Assembly (NCBI RefSeq): GCF_024294905.1
Contig: NZ_JANCOC010000003.1
Location: 145,966 to 209,965 of the forward strand
Source of the DNA: Rothia gullae
GTDB taxonomy: Bacteria; Actinomycetota; Actinomycetes; Actinomycetales; Micrococcaceae
Length of the DNA: 64,000 nucleotides
Reading direction: 5' to 3'
A program made the position numbers and the translations under genes. The notes below the pieces were generated by a model, which saw nothing but the letters and a program-made list of their open reading frames with translations, made no database searches and was not told the DNA's origin. Positions 25,887 through 34,335 of the stretch are shown here, one piece after another; the first letter of the stretch is position 1, and the number at the start of each line of letters is the position of its first letter.

Positions 25887-26589
25887 AGACATCCTTGAGG
25901 TGAGTGGTACCGGGTGCGCACGATGCGGCGTAGCGTTGCCGGCTCGCGTTGAGGGCGTGCGCTCGGTACGAGTGAATACGGAGGAGTGAGGTGTTAGCGC
26001 TGTGCGGTGTTTTCGTCGCACGTATCTGCTGGGTAGATGTCGTTGTGCGGGGTAGTTAATGCATGGCGCTGTGGTGCATGGTGTCTGCGCTGTGGCCTGT
26101 GGGGCTATTGAGGGTAGCCCACATTGTGCATGCACGGGTACGCACCGTGAGATACTCTAGCACCCTTTTTGGGTTACTTTATGATAAAAATAACCTTTGT
26201 GATGCAAGTCATTTTATGTATAGGTGAGTAAAATTTAAATCTTTACTTTAAATCCACGAGAATAGTTCAGCTAGGCATTTCTTTATCTGCATTTATATGA
26301 AAGAAAAATCTCATTATTTACACCACACTGTCGAGGTTTTAACCGCTTCACGCCCAGGAAAAGGTACTAGGATAGCGATATCTCACCACATAAACCACTT
26401 CCAAAGAACTCCCGCACGGGGTTTTAGAGAAAAATACACATCAATGCAGTGATGTGTATTTTCTTTTTCTATTCGCTCCTCACAAGTAAATACGAAAAAG
26501 AATGCAGATATTTTCTCGAAGGTGCATTTATGTGAGTGGATGACCAACCCACTTACCGCTTCCGGCACTCACATACGCAAAGGACCCCG
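25887..26589. other. 703-bp divergent subtilase intergenic region
   Basis: A long AT-rich spacer between the two divergent subtilase loci should contain both promoters. The stretch from 26161 to 26420 is unusually AT-rich. The only clear structure is an intrinsic terminator-like hairpin at 26431-26469 with no gene upstream of it. Confidence 0.5.
26431..26469 (+). terminator. Orphan intrinsic terminator or attenuator
   Basis: A perfect 13-bp stem (aaaatacacatca 26431-26443 with tgatgtgtatttt 26450-26462), six-base loop and CTTTTTC tail. It lies 120 bases before the pseudogene start and about 540 bases from the subtilase start. It implies a short plus-strand transcript (small RNA) or an attenuated leader. 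Confidence 0.6.
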
Positions 26590-27638
26590 ATGTCTTTTAC
26601 CACTCACCCCTCACCGCGCCGCATCGCTCGCGCCGCGCTGAGCCTGGGCACCGCCGCAGCACTCGTCGCAACCCTGGGCGCCCCCGCATCCTTCGCGGCA
26701 CCCACCAAGGCTAACGACGCCGAGCGTGCCAAGGCACACACCACCATCTCCTCCCTCAGCTCCGCACAGCAGAAGGCAGGATTCAACCGCTTCGTCATCA
26801 CCTACACCGACAGCGCACTGAACGCCGGCGGTATCAACTGGGCAAGCCCCGCAGGCACCCAAGTCGCCACCTGGAGCGACGCCCTCTACTCCGGCATCAG
26901 CTCCGATGTGAAGAGCATCGACAATCTGCTGAAGGTCAAGACCAGCTATGTACGCACCACCGCCCAGAAGGCGACCGTGGTAACTCTCTCCTCCAAGCTC
27001 AGCGCAGAGCAGGCAGAGAAGTACATGGCAGCGCTGAGCTCTAACCCCTCCGTCGCGTCGGTTGAGCCCGACCTACTGCGCCGCTCCAACGCACGTGCTC
27101 GCGGTGCTGCTAACTCCAAGGTCGCTCCGGCTAACTGCGGCGGTTCGATCGTGGTGGGCGCTACCGACCAGGAGGGTAAGCGCAGCGACTTCTCCAACTA
27201 CGGCAAGATTGTCGATGTGAGCGCCCCCGGCAGCAGCATCATGTCCACCGTGGACCTGGGTACCACCGTGTCCACCGGCGCAGGCTACACCGAGTACGAC
27301 GGCACCTCCATGGCGGCCCCCAGGTTGCTGGCGTGATTGCTCTGATGAAGTCCGTGGATCCGTCGCTGAACGCTGAGCGTGCAAAGCATATCCTGAAGCA
27401 GAGCTCCAAGCCGCTCGCCTGCGATGTGAACGCATGTGGTTCCGGCATTGTGAATGCGGCGAGCGCACTGGCTATGCTGCAGGGCGAGAAGGACCCGAAC
27501 CCGACTGTGAAGCCCTGGCCGAAGCGTGCGCCCAAGTACCCGACTCGTGCGGCACGTGTTGGTTACGTGACTAACCCGGCTGTTAACCACAACCCGCCGT
27601 TCCTGATTACTCCCCGCGGCCTGATTCCCGACCGCTAA
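26590..27638 (+). pseudogene. Decayed subtilisin-like protease paralogue
   Basis: A remnant of a second S8 protease closely related to the gene at 23988. ATG 26590 (Shine-Dalgarno AAAGGA) starts a signal peptide and an I9-like propeptide (FNRFVITYTDS through SVASVEPD). The next section jumps directly to the region before the catalytic Ser (CGGSIVVGATDQ), so about 185 residues carrying the catalytic Asp and His are deleted in frame. At GTSMAAP (near 27320) a C seems missing from a C-run; the frame ends at a TGA and the sequence continues in another frame (VIALMKSVDPSL) to 27638. Restoring one C gives GTSMAAPQVAG. Loss of two catalytic residues makes protease activity impossible even if the frameshift is a sequencing error. 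Confidence 0.88.
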
Positions 27639-27727
27639 TCGGCGCGTTGTCCTTTGGAAGCCGGTGAGCCAATAGGCTTCCGCAGGATGATGTCAACTGA
27701 ATGGCGCCGCCACTGTATAGCGCATAC

Positions 27728-27765
27728 AAAAAGCCCCCGTTGAGTTTTCTCAGCGGGGGCTTTTC
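27728..27765. terminator. Bidirectional terminator
   Basis: A stem aagcccccgttgag/ctcagcgggggctt with A-run and TTTT flanks lies between the protease pseudogene and the convergent glycosyltransferase. It resembles the hairpin at 23919-23954 that ends the paralogous locus. Confidence 0.8.
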
Positions 27766-27818
27766 GTGAACAGAACGCTGCCGCTTTTGGTGCTGCAGCT
27801 TGCTTCTCCCACCCACCC

Positions 27819-29078
27819 TCACGACTGACAGGTGAGAGAAATCTTAGGACACTCCCCAGCATGCGGGACGCTACGGTAGGCGAGCTGGGGGCGTGCCTGG
27901 GAGACGCACACCCCGGTACGGATACCGGCAGCCTCCATGCGAGCGGATTCGTAGCTGACCGCACGCAGACCCGAGGGTGCATTGGTTGCCGCCACCTTCT
28001 CTCGCGGCTTTTCCTGACCCTGGGTGGGCAGGAAGACCCAGCGGCGCTGAACCGCGAAGCTGACCGGAATAAGGATCAGTTCGGTCAGGATTTTGGCAAC
28101 CAGCAGGGACGCGCCCATGCCAGTCAAAGCTTCCATCAGAGCCGCGTTGGCTGCGAGGATACCCACCGCCAGCATGGTGTACCGTACCAGCGAGGAGGAT
28201 GCCGAGGGGCGTGAACCTCCGTCGTGCATGAGCATTCGGTTGACGGTGAAGTTCGTCAGCGCCGAGATGATGCGGGCACCGACCACGGCTGCCAGCAGCG
28301 GAGCACCCATGCTCACCAGGACGAAGAGGGCGATAGCATCCACGAGGAAGCCGGTCAGGAAAGACGAAGCCAGGAAGGCAAGCAGCGGTGCGTAAATGAG
28401 CGCTGAGTCCTGCAGGGGCCTAAAGTGGCTGGTCGGGTTGCCGGGCTCGTAGACCTTCACGATGGGTACCTGCACCAGGTCCACGTCTGCACGGGTTGCG
28501 CGTAGCAGCTTGGAGAACTCGTACTCGTACTTACCGCCGGGGATCTGTAGCAGCCAGTCCAGGATCTGCGGGGTGAAGCCTCGCAGACCGGTCTGGGTGT
28601 CTGCCACGCGAGCACCGGTCGCCAGGGCAAAGAAGCCTACGGTTGCGCTATTGCCAATTTTGGAGCGCAGCGGCACCCTGGTGCCTTTTTCACCGGCGTT
28701 CGGGTCGGGCTTGGTACGCACACCGAGGATGATGCTCCGCTGCCCTGCGACCGCGGCGGTTTCGGTGCGCATACCCACTCGGAAGATGTCCTGGGGGAGG
28801 TGCTGGCCGTCCGCGTCGGCGGTGACGATGACCTCGCCGGGGCGGTTTGCTTTCACCCAGGCGATGCCGGTGCATAGTGCCGAGCCTTTGCCTTTGTTGG
28901 AGGGGTGGGTCTGCACGGTCACGCCGTCGATGCGCAGTTCGGTAAAGATGGGTGCGTAGGCGCTGCCGGATCCGTCGTCAATCACGAGGATTTCGGCGGC
29001 AGGTTCCTGTTCGCGCAGGGTCCGGGCAAGGCGGACCAGTGATTGGTCCGGCTTATAGGCGGGTATCAGGATAATCAC
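27819..29078 (-). CDS. Glycosyltransferase family 2 fused to GtrA-like membrane domain
   Basis: A 419-residue bifunctional protein. The N-terminal GT2 domain (about 1-225) begins ILIPAYKPD, has the nucleotide-sugar Asp in VIDDGSG and the metal-binding TADADGQ, and resembles polyprenyl-phosphate glycosyltransferases. The C-terminal part (about 230-360) holds four helices of a GtrA-like flippase domain with TNFTVNRML and FAVQRRWVF. This suggests loading of a sugar on a lipid carrier and moving it outward for wall-polymer decoration. GTG start overlaps the stop of the upstream phosphodiester glycosidase gene (GTGA), so the two are coupled. The last 55 residues are unlike either family. Confidence 0.85.
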   Translation of the reverse strand: MIILIPAYKPDQSLVRLARTLREQEPAAEILVIDDGSGSAYAPIFTELRIDGVTVQTHPSNKGKGSALCTGIAWVKANRPGEVIVTADADGQHLPQDIFRVGMRTETAAVAGQRSIILGVRTKPDPNAGEKGTRVPLRSKIGNSATVGFFALATGARVADTQTGLRGFTPQILDWLLQIPGGKYEYEFSKLLRATRADVDLVQVPIVKVYEPGNPTSHFRPLQDSALIYAPLLAFLASSFLTGFLVDAIALFVLVSMGAPLLAAVVGARIISALTNFTVNRMLMHDGGSRPSASSSLVRYTMLAVGILAANAALMEALTGMGASLLVAKILTELILIPVSFAVQRRWVFLPTQGQEKPREKVAATNAPSGLRAVSYESARMEAAGIRTGVCVSQARPQLAYRSVPHAGECPKISLTCQS

Positions 29079-30145
29079 GATGCGCTCCCTGCAATGTAGA
29101 GGATGTCGCTGGTGCCACGTTCCTTGGTGCCACCCTGCGGGCGGTTAACCAGCTCGTTATTGAAGACCATGGCGGAGGAGCCACCACCGTCCAGGTTGTA
29201 GGCGCTCACGCAGCCGAGGTCCTTGAACATTTGGGCGAGCTCGGGCACGGTCACGCCACGCGAATAGTTAGTGGAGCGGCCGTCGACCACGATGAAGACC
29301 AGGTGGTTGGTGCCGAGCACGCCCACACCGGTTCGCGGCTGGTTGCCCTGGATGGAGTGGTTACCGAAGTTGGTGTCCACTTCGACGCTGTCGATGCCGT
29401 CGACGATTGCGGACTCCTTGACCAGTGCGGGGCCGAAGGAGAGGGTGTTCCACACGCCCTCGTTGACGAGGGTCTGGGCGTTGGTTGCGGTTTCGTCGTA
29501 GAGTTTGACGGTGCCGTCGCGGTAGAAGGCCAAACCCTCGCGAGCACCGGCGTCACGGTAGACGACACCGTTTCGGATTACGATGCCGGTGGTACGGAAG
29601 CCGTAGTAGTCGCCGTTGATCGCCCAGATGCCGTTATGTTCGGAGGCAATGTTCGAGGGGGTATCGATGATGTTCTGGCCAAACTTGTTGTTGGCGAAGG
29701 CACTTCGTAGCAGGGTTGCGTTGTCGAGTTTGATGTCTGCTACGAAGGAGACGACCGCATCCGCGCCGCTGCCTGTGGTGTTGGAGGTGATGGTGATCGA
29801 GCCTTCGTTAGCGGTGAGGCTCTGGCCGTTGACCTTCACGCCGGTCAGTTCGGTGGGGTCTGCGGTGGCTGAGCCGGAGGCATTTGCATTTGCCTGGGCT
29901 GCTGCTGCCTCGTAGGCGGTGGTGTCTTCAATTTCGGTGTGCTCTGCCAGGTAGCGGTTGTAGGCCCAGCCTGCGCCGCTGCCGACTACTGCGAGTGCGC
30001 CGAGGCCGCCGCCGATAAAAATTCGACGGGTGAGCTTCTTCTTGGCTAGATTCTGCTCTGCAGCGGTTTGCGCTGCATTAGCTTGTTCTGCTGCGGGCAG
30101 GGTGGCCTGGTCAATATTCTGAGTCATGTTCTGTTCGTTGTTCAT
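29075..30145 (-). CDS. Phosphodiester glycosidase (NAGPA-domain) exported protein
   Basis: A 356-residue protein. An Ala/Gln/Asn-rich start is followed by KKKLTRRIFIGGGLGALAVVG, a twin-arginine-like signal or anchor at about 35-60 (shown in part). The exported domain (about 130-350) fits the phosphodiester glycosidase family related to the uncovering enzyme. It has WAINGDYYGFRTTGIVIRNG, VFIVVDGRS and a C-terminal YNLDGGGSSAMV with the family's Asp/Gly/Ser motif. It may trim or modify a cell-wall phosphoglycan. It overlaps the GT2-GtrA gene by four bases. The substrate is unknown. Confidence 0.82.
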   Translation of the reverse strand: MNNEQNMTQNIDQATLPAAEQANAAQTAAEQNLAKKKLTRRIFIGGGLGALAVVGSGAGWAYNRYLAEHTEIEDTTAYEAAAAQANANASGSATADPTELTGVKVNGQSLTANEGSITITSNTTGSGADAVVSFVADIKLDNATLLRSAFANNKFGQNIIDTPSNIASEHNGIWAINGDYYGFRTTGIVIRNGVVYRDAGAREGLAFYRDGTVKLYDETATNAQTLVNEGVWNTLSFGPALVKESAIVDGIDSVEVDTNFGNHSIQGNQPRTGVGVLGTNHLVFIVVDGRSTNYSRGVTVPELAQMFKDLGCVSAYNLDGGGSSAMVFNNELVNRPQGGTKERGTSDILYIAGSAS

Positions 30146-30471
30146 GTCTCTAGAATGCCGGTCTATTCTCTGCGCCAGGCATGGCTAAGCTGTGCAGAAG
30201 CTATGTATGCTTATTCATTTCAAACTTTTTTTATTACTGTCTATGCTTTATTAGCAAATGATGCTATGCATATTCATGTATAAACATGTGCATTAGCTTT
30301 GCGTTCCACATGGTTACCCCCCGAACAACCTGTCCTCGCGCACACCCAACTGCATCCGCAAAAACTGGGGGCACGAAAAAACCGGCTGAGCACCCCGTGC
30401 GGGGCCTCAAGCCGGTTCCTCATCTATGAAATACGCTCGGTCGATATGCACCGAATCATTCCGCGTATTCT
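30146..30471. other. Intergenic region with DUF3073 terminator
   Basis: This 326-bp spacer is AT-rich near the glycosidase start (30200-30300), where its promoter should lie, and contains the terminator at 30376-30418. I see no gene. Confidence 0.5.
30376..30418 (-). terminator. Terminator of the DUF3073 gene
   Basis: A stem aaccggct/agccggtt with inner gag and cccg/cggg pairs is followed on the minus strand by TTTTTT. Confidence 0.8.
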
Positions 30472-30681
30472 TTATGCCTCATCCTCGTAGGACGCGTACT
30501 TTTCTGCGTATGCCGAGTAGTCGTCTTCGTCGTCATAGCGACGGCGGGACGAATCGGAGGACTTCGTTTTCTTCGCACTGCTGAGCTCGCGCTCGAGTGC
30601 GCTGTAGTCGGTCTCGGGGCTGAAGTACTTCATCTCCCGAGCCTGCCTTGTTGCTTTAGCCTTCTGACGGCCGCGCCCCAT
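30472..30681 (-). CDS. DUF3073 domain protein
   Basis: A 69-residue basic then acidic protein starting MGRGRQKAKATRQAREMKY, the hallmark of the actinobacterial DUF3073 family, followed by SPETDYSALERELS and an Asp/Tyr/Glu-rich tail. AGGGGG precedes the ATG at 30681, so upstream in-frame residues are not included. No enzymatic motif is visible; the basic N-terminus suggests nucleic-acid or ribosome contact, which is inference. Confidence 0.85.
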   Translation of the reverse strand: MGRGRQKAKATRQAREMKYFSPETDYSALERELSSAKKTKSSDSSRRRYDDEDDYSAYAEKYASYEDEA

Positions 30682-31047
30682 GGCGTGACCCCCTCTTTCA
30701 TCCTGTCCGAGGCGAACAGCGCACACGGCGCATCGCTCTCGGATCGTTCAACAGTCTTTACTACACTATACAGTACCCTGTTTCAGCTCTGAATGTCTCG
30801 CTCAGCGGCACCTATTTTTCGTATCAGAGCACTTCTTCGCACCGGAACAACCGTTTTATTTTGCACCCGCTGCTTTTTACCCCCGACGCCACATTCCCTG
30901 CATAACACGTAGTCCCGCACCGGATATATCACTACATCCGATACGGGGCGAGTGTCTCTGCCTCTGGCTCACTCACAAGACCGGATTCAGAGAGGGTACC
31001 GTGCAGGTCATGACATCCCGCACGGGGTCTAGGGAGGGCACCCCCGC
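30682..31047. other. Intergenic region without recognisable gene
   Basis: This 366-bp spacer contains the DUF3073 promoter region (TACACTATACAGTACCC around 30763-30780) and several short inverted repeats around 30900-31025 without T-runs. No coding sequence was recognised on either strand. Confidence 0.4.
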
Positions 31048-31317
31048 TTAGCTTGCGGTAAAGGAGCCCAGCGAGGTGGCGTTAGAAGCCAGGGCGGTGG
31101 AACGCAATCGGATAATCGACAGGACACCGAAGAGGCCCATGCCCATGGCGGATGCGTTCGATCCGGCAGATACCAGCGCCACCGAGACGGTGAAGATGCC
31201 GGCGTTGATGACTGCGTAGGAAATCATCAGTTCGCGGTTGCGGTGCCGCACCATGTAGAGGGTGCAGAGCGAGGCGATGGCTATGGCATCGGCAATCGCC
31301 ATGGTCAGAATGTTCAT
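31048..31317 (-). pseudogene. Truncated DUF4956-like membrane protein
   Basis: An 89-residue product with three hydrophobic helices. GLFGVLSIIRLRST near residue 60-74 is the conserved core of DUF4956 membrane proteins, which normally continue for well over 100 more residues. Here the frame ends 15 residues later in an unrelated tail (LASNATSLGSFTAS). I found no clear continuation in the other frames of the next 150 bases. It is therefore probably a remnant, although a short functional protein cannot be excluded. DUF4956 genes usually accompany VTC-type polyphosphate-polymerase-like genes, absent here. Confidence 0.5.
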
Positions 31318-31642
31318 CAGGGTTCTCCAGCTTCGTGTCGTGATATCCGCTTAGCTCTAGCTGTCTGTCCATCAGCTTTGGGCTGTGGCGTTGTTGCCCT
31401 GTCTGCTTGGTATCTAGAATCTCGTGCGATACTGTGTTTACCCTGTACTGCCCTTACCTTAGAGATAAGTGTTAGAAGTCTCTAGTAAATCTGCTGGTCA
31501 AATGCACTAGAGGCTATTATCTTTTCCTCTCTCCACTATATTTTCTGTATCTTCTGCGGTATCAAAAGGCACAAAAAATGGGCTCCCTCCGATATGGAGG
31601 GAGCCCATAAAAGTAGCTAAAAAATTTAGCGACTAGGCGTTA
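31318..31642. other. Intergenic region with terminator of the Excalibur protein gene
   Basis: This 325-bp AT-rich spacer holds one clear terminator (31572-31608) and the presumed promoter of the DUF4956 remnant. No gene was recognised. Confidence 0.5.
31572..31608 (-). terminator. Terminator of the Excalibur surface protein gene
   Basis: A 12-bp stem (tgggctccctcc/ggagggagccca) is followed on the minus strand by TTTTTTG. Confidence 0.85.
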
Positions 31643-32800
31643 TTATGCCTTCTTGCGCATACGGGTTGCCACGATGGTCGCACTACCAGCGCTCAGAGCA
31701 ATCAGACCCAGACCAGCAGCGGTCATCGCATCGGATGCACCGGTCTTAGCCAGGGAAGAAGAGCTCTTGGAAGATGCGTTAGTAGCATTCTCGTAGTCAA
31801 CCGGCCATTCGCAACCGATGCCGTCGTGGTCAGCATCGAACTTCTCGCGGAAGTCCGGGTGGTCCTTGCTAATCGGTGCCAGGCCTGCCGCCTCAACGTC
31901 GGCGCAGTTCTGGAAACGGTGGCTCTCGGTAGCATTACCAGAGGAGTTCTGGCCAGCGGAGAGGTTGTTACTAGAGGTCTGACCGCCAGAGTTCTGACCA
32001 CCGTTGTTCTGGTTATCTGCAGAGTTAGAGTTCTCGTAGTCAGCGGGTTGCTCGCAGCCGACGCCGTCGCTGTCAGCATCAAACTTCTCGCGGAAGTCCG
32101 GGTGACCCTTGCGGATCGGTGCTTCACCTGCAGCCTCAACGTCGGCGCAGTTCTGGAAGCGGAAGTTCTCTGCGGGCTGGGGAGCCGCGTTCTCGTCAGC
32201 AGGCTTGGAGGATTCCTCAGCGGGTGCGGAGGTCTCTTCAGCAGGCTTGGGAGCCTCGGTGGTCGGCTCAGCGGTTGCTTCCTTGGAGGGCTCGGGGGTG
32301 GGATCCTGGGTGGGTGCCGGGGTCGGATCCTCCGAAGGAGCCGGAGCGGGCTGCTCTGCGACCTTAATGGTCACGGTAGCTGCCTTACCGCCGCGGGGAA
32401 CGTCGCCGTCCTTCAGGGAGCCGGACAGCAGGTAAATGTCGACAGAAACGCTGCCGTGCAGCTCTGCCTGCCAGGGGATGGTAACGGAGAAGTTACCGTT
32501 GCTATCAGCGTGGATTTCCAGGTAGTCCTGGCCATTAATCTTAACAGCGCCCTTGTTTAGCTTCAGTGCCAGAACAGAACCGGAGGTACCGTCAGCGGTC
32601 TTGAAGCCTTCGCCACCAATGTTTAGATCCTGACCCTCAACCCATACGTTGGGGGAGATGAAGCGTGCAGAGTCTGCGTAGGAGTGGACAATCTGAGGCG
32701 CACCTTCCACAGCGAAGGTTGCGGGGCCGGAAGTTGCCACGAGGCCACAGCCGATGAGTGCGGTGGCGCCGATGCGTGCGATGTTGTTTCGAATTTTCAT
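31643..32800 (-). CDS. Cell-wall-anchored protein with two Excalibur domains
   Basis: A 385-residue surface protein. A signal peptide (about 1-30) is followed by a beta-rich N-terminal domain (about 35-150), a Pro/Glu/Thr/Ser-rich linker, and two almost identical Excalibur domains of about 40 residues (RFQNCADVEAAG ... FDADxDGxGCE) with paired Cys and a calcium-binding-type D-x-D-x-DG loop. They are separated by an Asn/Gly/Ser linker. The C-terminus has LAKTG, a hydrophobic helix and RMRKKA, a sorting signal of the LAxTG type used by class E sortases. It is therefore probably linked to peptidoglycan. The ligand is unknown. Confidence 0.88.
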   Translation of the reverse strand: MKIRNNIARIGATALIGCGLVATSGPATFAVEGAPQIVHSYADSARFISPNVWVEGQDLNIGGEGFKTADGTSGSVLALKLNKGAVKINGQDYLEIHADSNGNFSVTIPWQAELHGSVSVDIYLLSGSLKDGDVPRGGKAATVTIKVAEQPAPAPSEDPTPAPTQDPTPEPSKEATAEPTTEAPKPAEETSAPAEESSKPADENAAPQPAENFRFQNCADVEAAGEAPIRKGHPDFREKFDADSDGVGCEQPADYENSNSADNQNNGGQNSGGQTSSNNLSAGQNSSGNATESHRFQNCADVEAAGLAPISKDHPDFREKFDADHDGIGCEWPVDYENATNASSKSSSSLAKTGASDAMTAAGLGLIALSAGSATIVATRMRKKA

Positions 32801-33204
32801 ACCCCCATTCTAACGAGCAAAGCTTGAGATACCGGCTCCCAATACGTCAATTTGCCATGACCTGACTCATAAATAGGGGTTTTCTTGAAGGGTTCTTGAA
32901 GGCATGGTTGAACTATATGAGCCTTTTACACCGCTGTGCATCCCAGAAGCCTCAACCCCACGTTGAAGAAACTAACAGGTACATGCCCCACCCCGTTAAA
33001 CGCTAAAATCACCTCCGCCCGAACACTCAAAAGCATTCAGAGGAGGGGACCCTCACACGCCACCACACGGGGTAGCGACAACAGTTTTTAGGAGTTCTTC
33101 CCGTTGCGCATTGGGTCAGTGCACACGCGGCAAAATTCGCTAGAGAAACAGCATTTACAGGGGGAAACAGCACCGCCTAGACCCCGGCAACACCCCCGGC
33201 AACC
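32801..33204. other. 404-bp intergenic region, nothing recognised
   Basis: This region between the divergently placed 5' end of the Excalibur gene and the 3' end of the sirtuin gene shows no convincing ORF, tRNA or strong terminator. The first part should hold the surface protein promoter. A weak cctc/gagg pairing exists around 33010-33050. Confidence 0.4.
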
Positions 33205-34173
33205 TTAAACGTCAACGGCATCGAGCATGAGTTCCAGTGCCTCACCCACGCCGCTGCGCCACAGGTAGGTTGCTTTCACATCCGCACGACCCGGACCGCC
33301 ATTGATGATGGCGACCGGCTTGCCGGTGCGCAGAGCCTCCAGCACAATCTTGTAGCTGCTCATAACCGCCACCGAGGAGCCCACCACCAGCAGCGCCGAA
33401 CATTCAGTGAGCATGGCGTCCTTACGTGCCTTACGTTCGGCGGGCACGGATTCGCCAAAGTACACGACATCCGGCTTGAGGCGAGTCGAACCGCAGGCGA
33501 TGCAGGGCACCATCTGAAAATCACGAATATAGCACTCGTCCAGCTCCACGTCACCGTCAGGGTTCACGCGCAGCTCTTCGTCTTCTAGGCGCGCCAGGTA
33601 GCCGGGGTTCGCCGCGTCCAGGCGCGTGTCCAGGCTTTCGCGGCTCTCGTCCTGCCCGCAGTCTAGGCACACAATACGGGAGAGGTCGCCGTGCAGTGCG
33701 AGCAGGCTGGAGCTCCCAGCGCGGGCGTGCAGCCCATCCACGTTCTGCGTAATCACGCCACTCACGGCACCCAGCTGCTCCAGCTCGGCGAGCGCATAGT
33801 GGGCGCGGTTCGGTTTGGCGCGGCGCATGCGGCGCCAACCCACGTAGGAGCGCGCCCAGTAACGTTGGCGGGCGGCGTCATCGTAGCGGAATTCCTGGTA
33901 GGTCATTGGGCGGTGGTCGTGTAGGGAGCCGCCGGGTCCACGGTAGTCGGGGATGCCGGATTCGGTGCTCACGCCCGCGCCGGTGAGCACGAGAACCTTA
34001 CCCGCCTTGAGTAGCTCGGCAATACCCGCGGAGGCGTATTCTTCGTCGTGCGGGGCGGCATTCTCAGAGACAACACGCTGAATCGAGCGAATCGCGGCAC
34101 GGTGCACGGAGGCGATTTCTTCGCGCTGCTCACCGGCGGCGGCGAAGTTCTGGTGGTCAGTCCAGCGGTCCAT
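33205..34173 (-). CDS. Sir2-family NAD-dependent deacylase
   Basis: A 322-residue sirtuin. NAD-binding GAGVSTESGIPDYRG, the TQNVDGLH motif, the catalytic His in LHGDLSR and four zinc-ligand Cys in CLDC and CIAC are all present; the C-terminal region has VVGSSVAV and IINGG. Expected to remove acyl groups from lysines with NAD+. About 40 residues precede the core fold. I use ATG 34173 (MDRWTDHQ) because GAGGAGAAG lies just upstream. The insert between the zinc pairs (about 55 residues) is longer than usual. Confidence 0.9.
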   Translation of the reverse strand: MDRWTDHQNFAAAGEQREEIASVHRAAIRSIQRVVSENAAPHDEEYASAGIAELLKAGKVLVLTGAGVSTESGIPDYRGPGGSLHDHRPMTYQEFRYDDAARQRYWARSYVGWRRMRRAKPNRAHYALAELEQLGAVSGVITQNVDGLHARAGSSSLLALHGDLSRIVCLDCGQDESRESLDTRLDAANPGYLARLEDEELRVNPDGDVELDECYIRDFQMVPCIACGSTRLKPDVVYFGESVPAERKARKDAMLTECSALLVVGSSVAVMSSYKIVLEALRTGKPVAIINGGPGRADVKATYLWRSGVGEALELMLDAVDV

Positions 34174-34230
34174 TCTTCTCCTCAATGCTCTGTGTACTAG
34201 TGCGGTCAGCACGGTTCTAACGCGTTAAAC

Positions 34231-34268
34231 GGCTGTGGGGCACCCCCTTTTGAGGGTACCCCACAGCC
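34231..34268 (-). terminator. Terminator of clpB
   Basis: A stem ggctgtgggg.accc/gggt.ccccacagcc lies 68 bases past the clpB stop, with a short T-run on the minus strand. Confidence 0.7.
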
Positions 34269-34335
34269 TATTTCTTATGGTTTCGAACGTGCAAACTCAG
34301 CCACAGGCTAAGTCCGCCCAGCCAACCGGTTGAGC

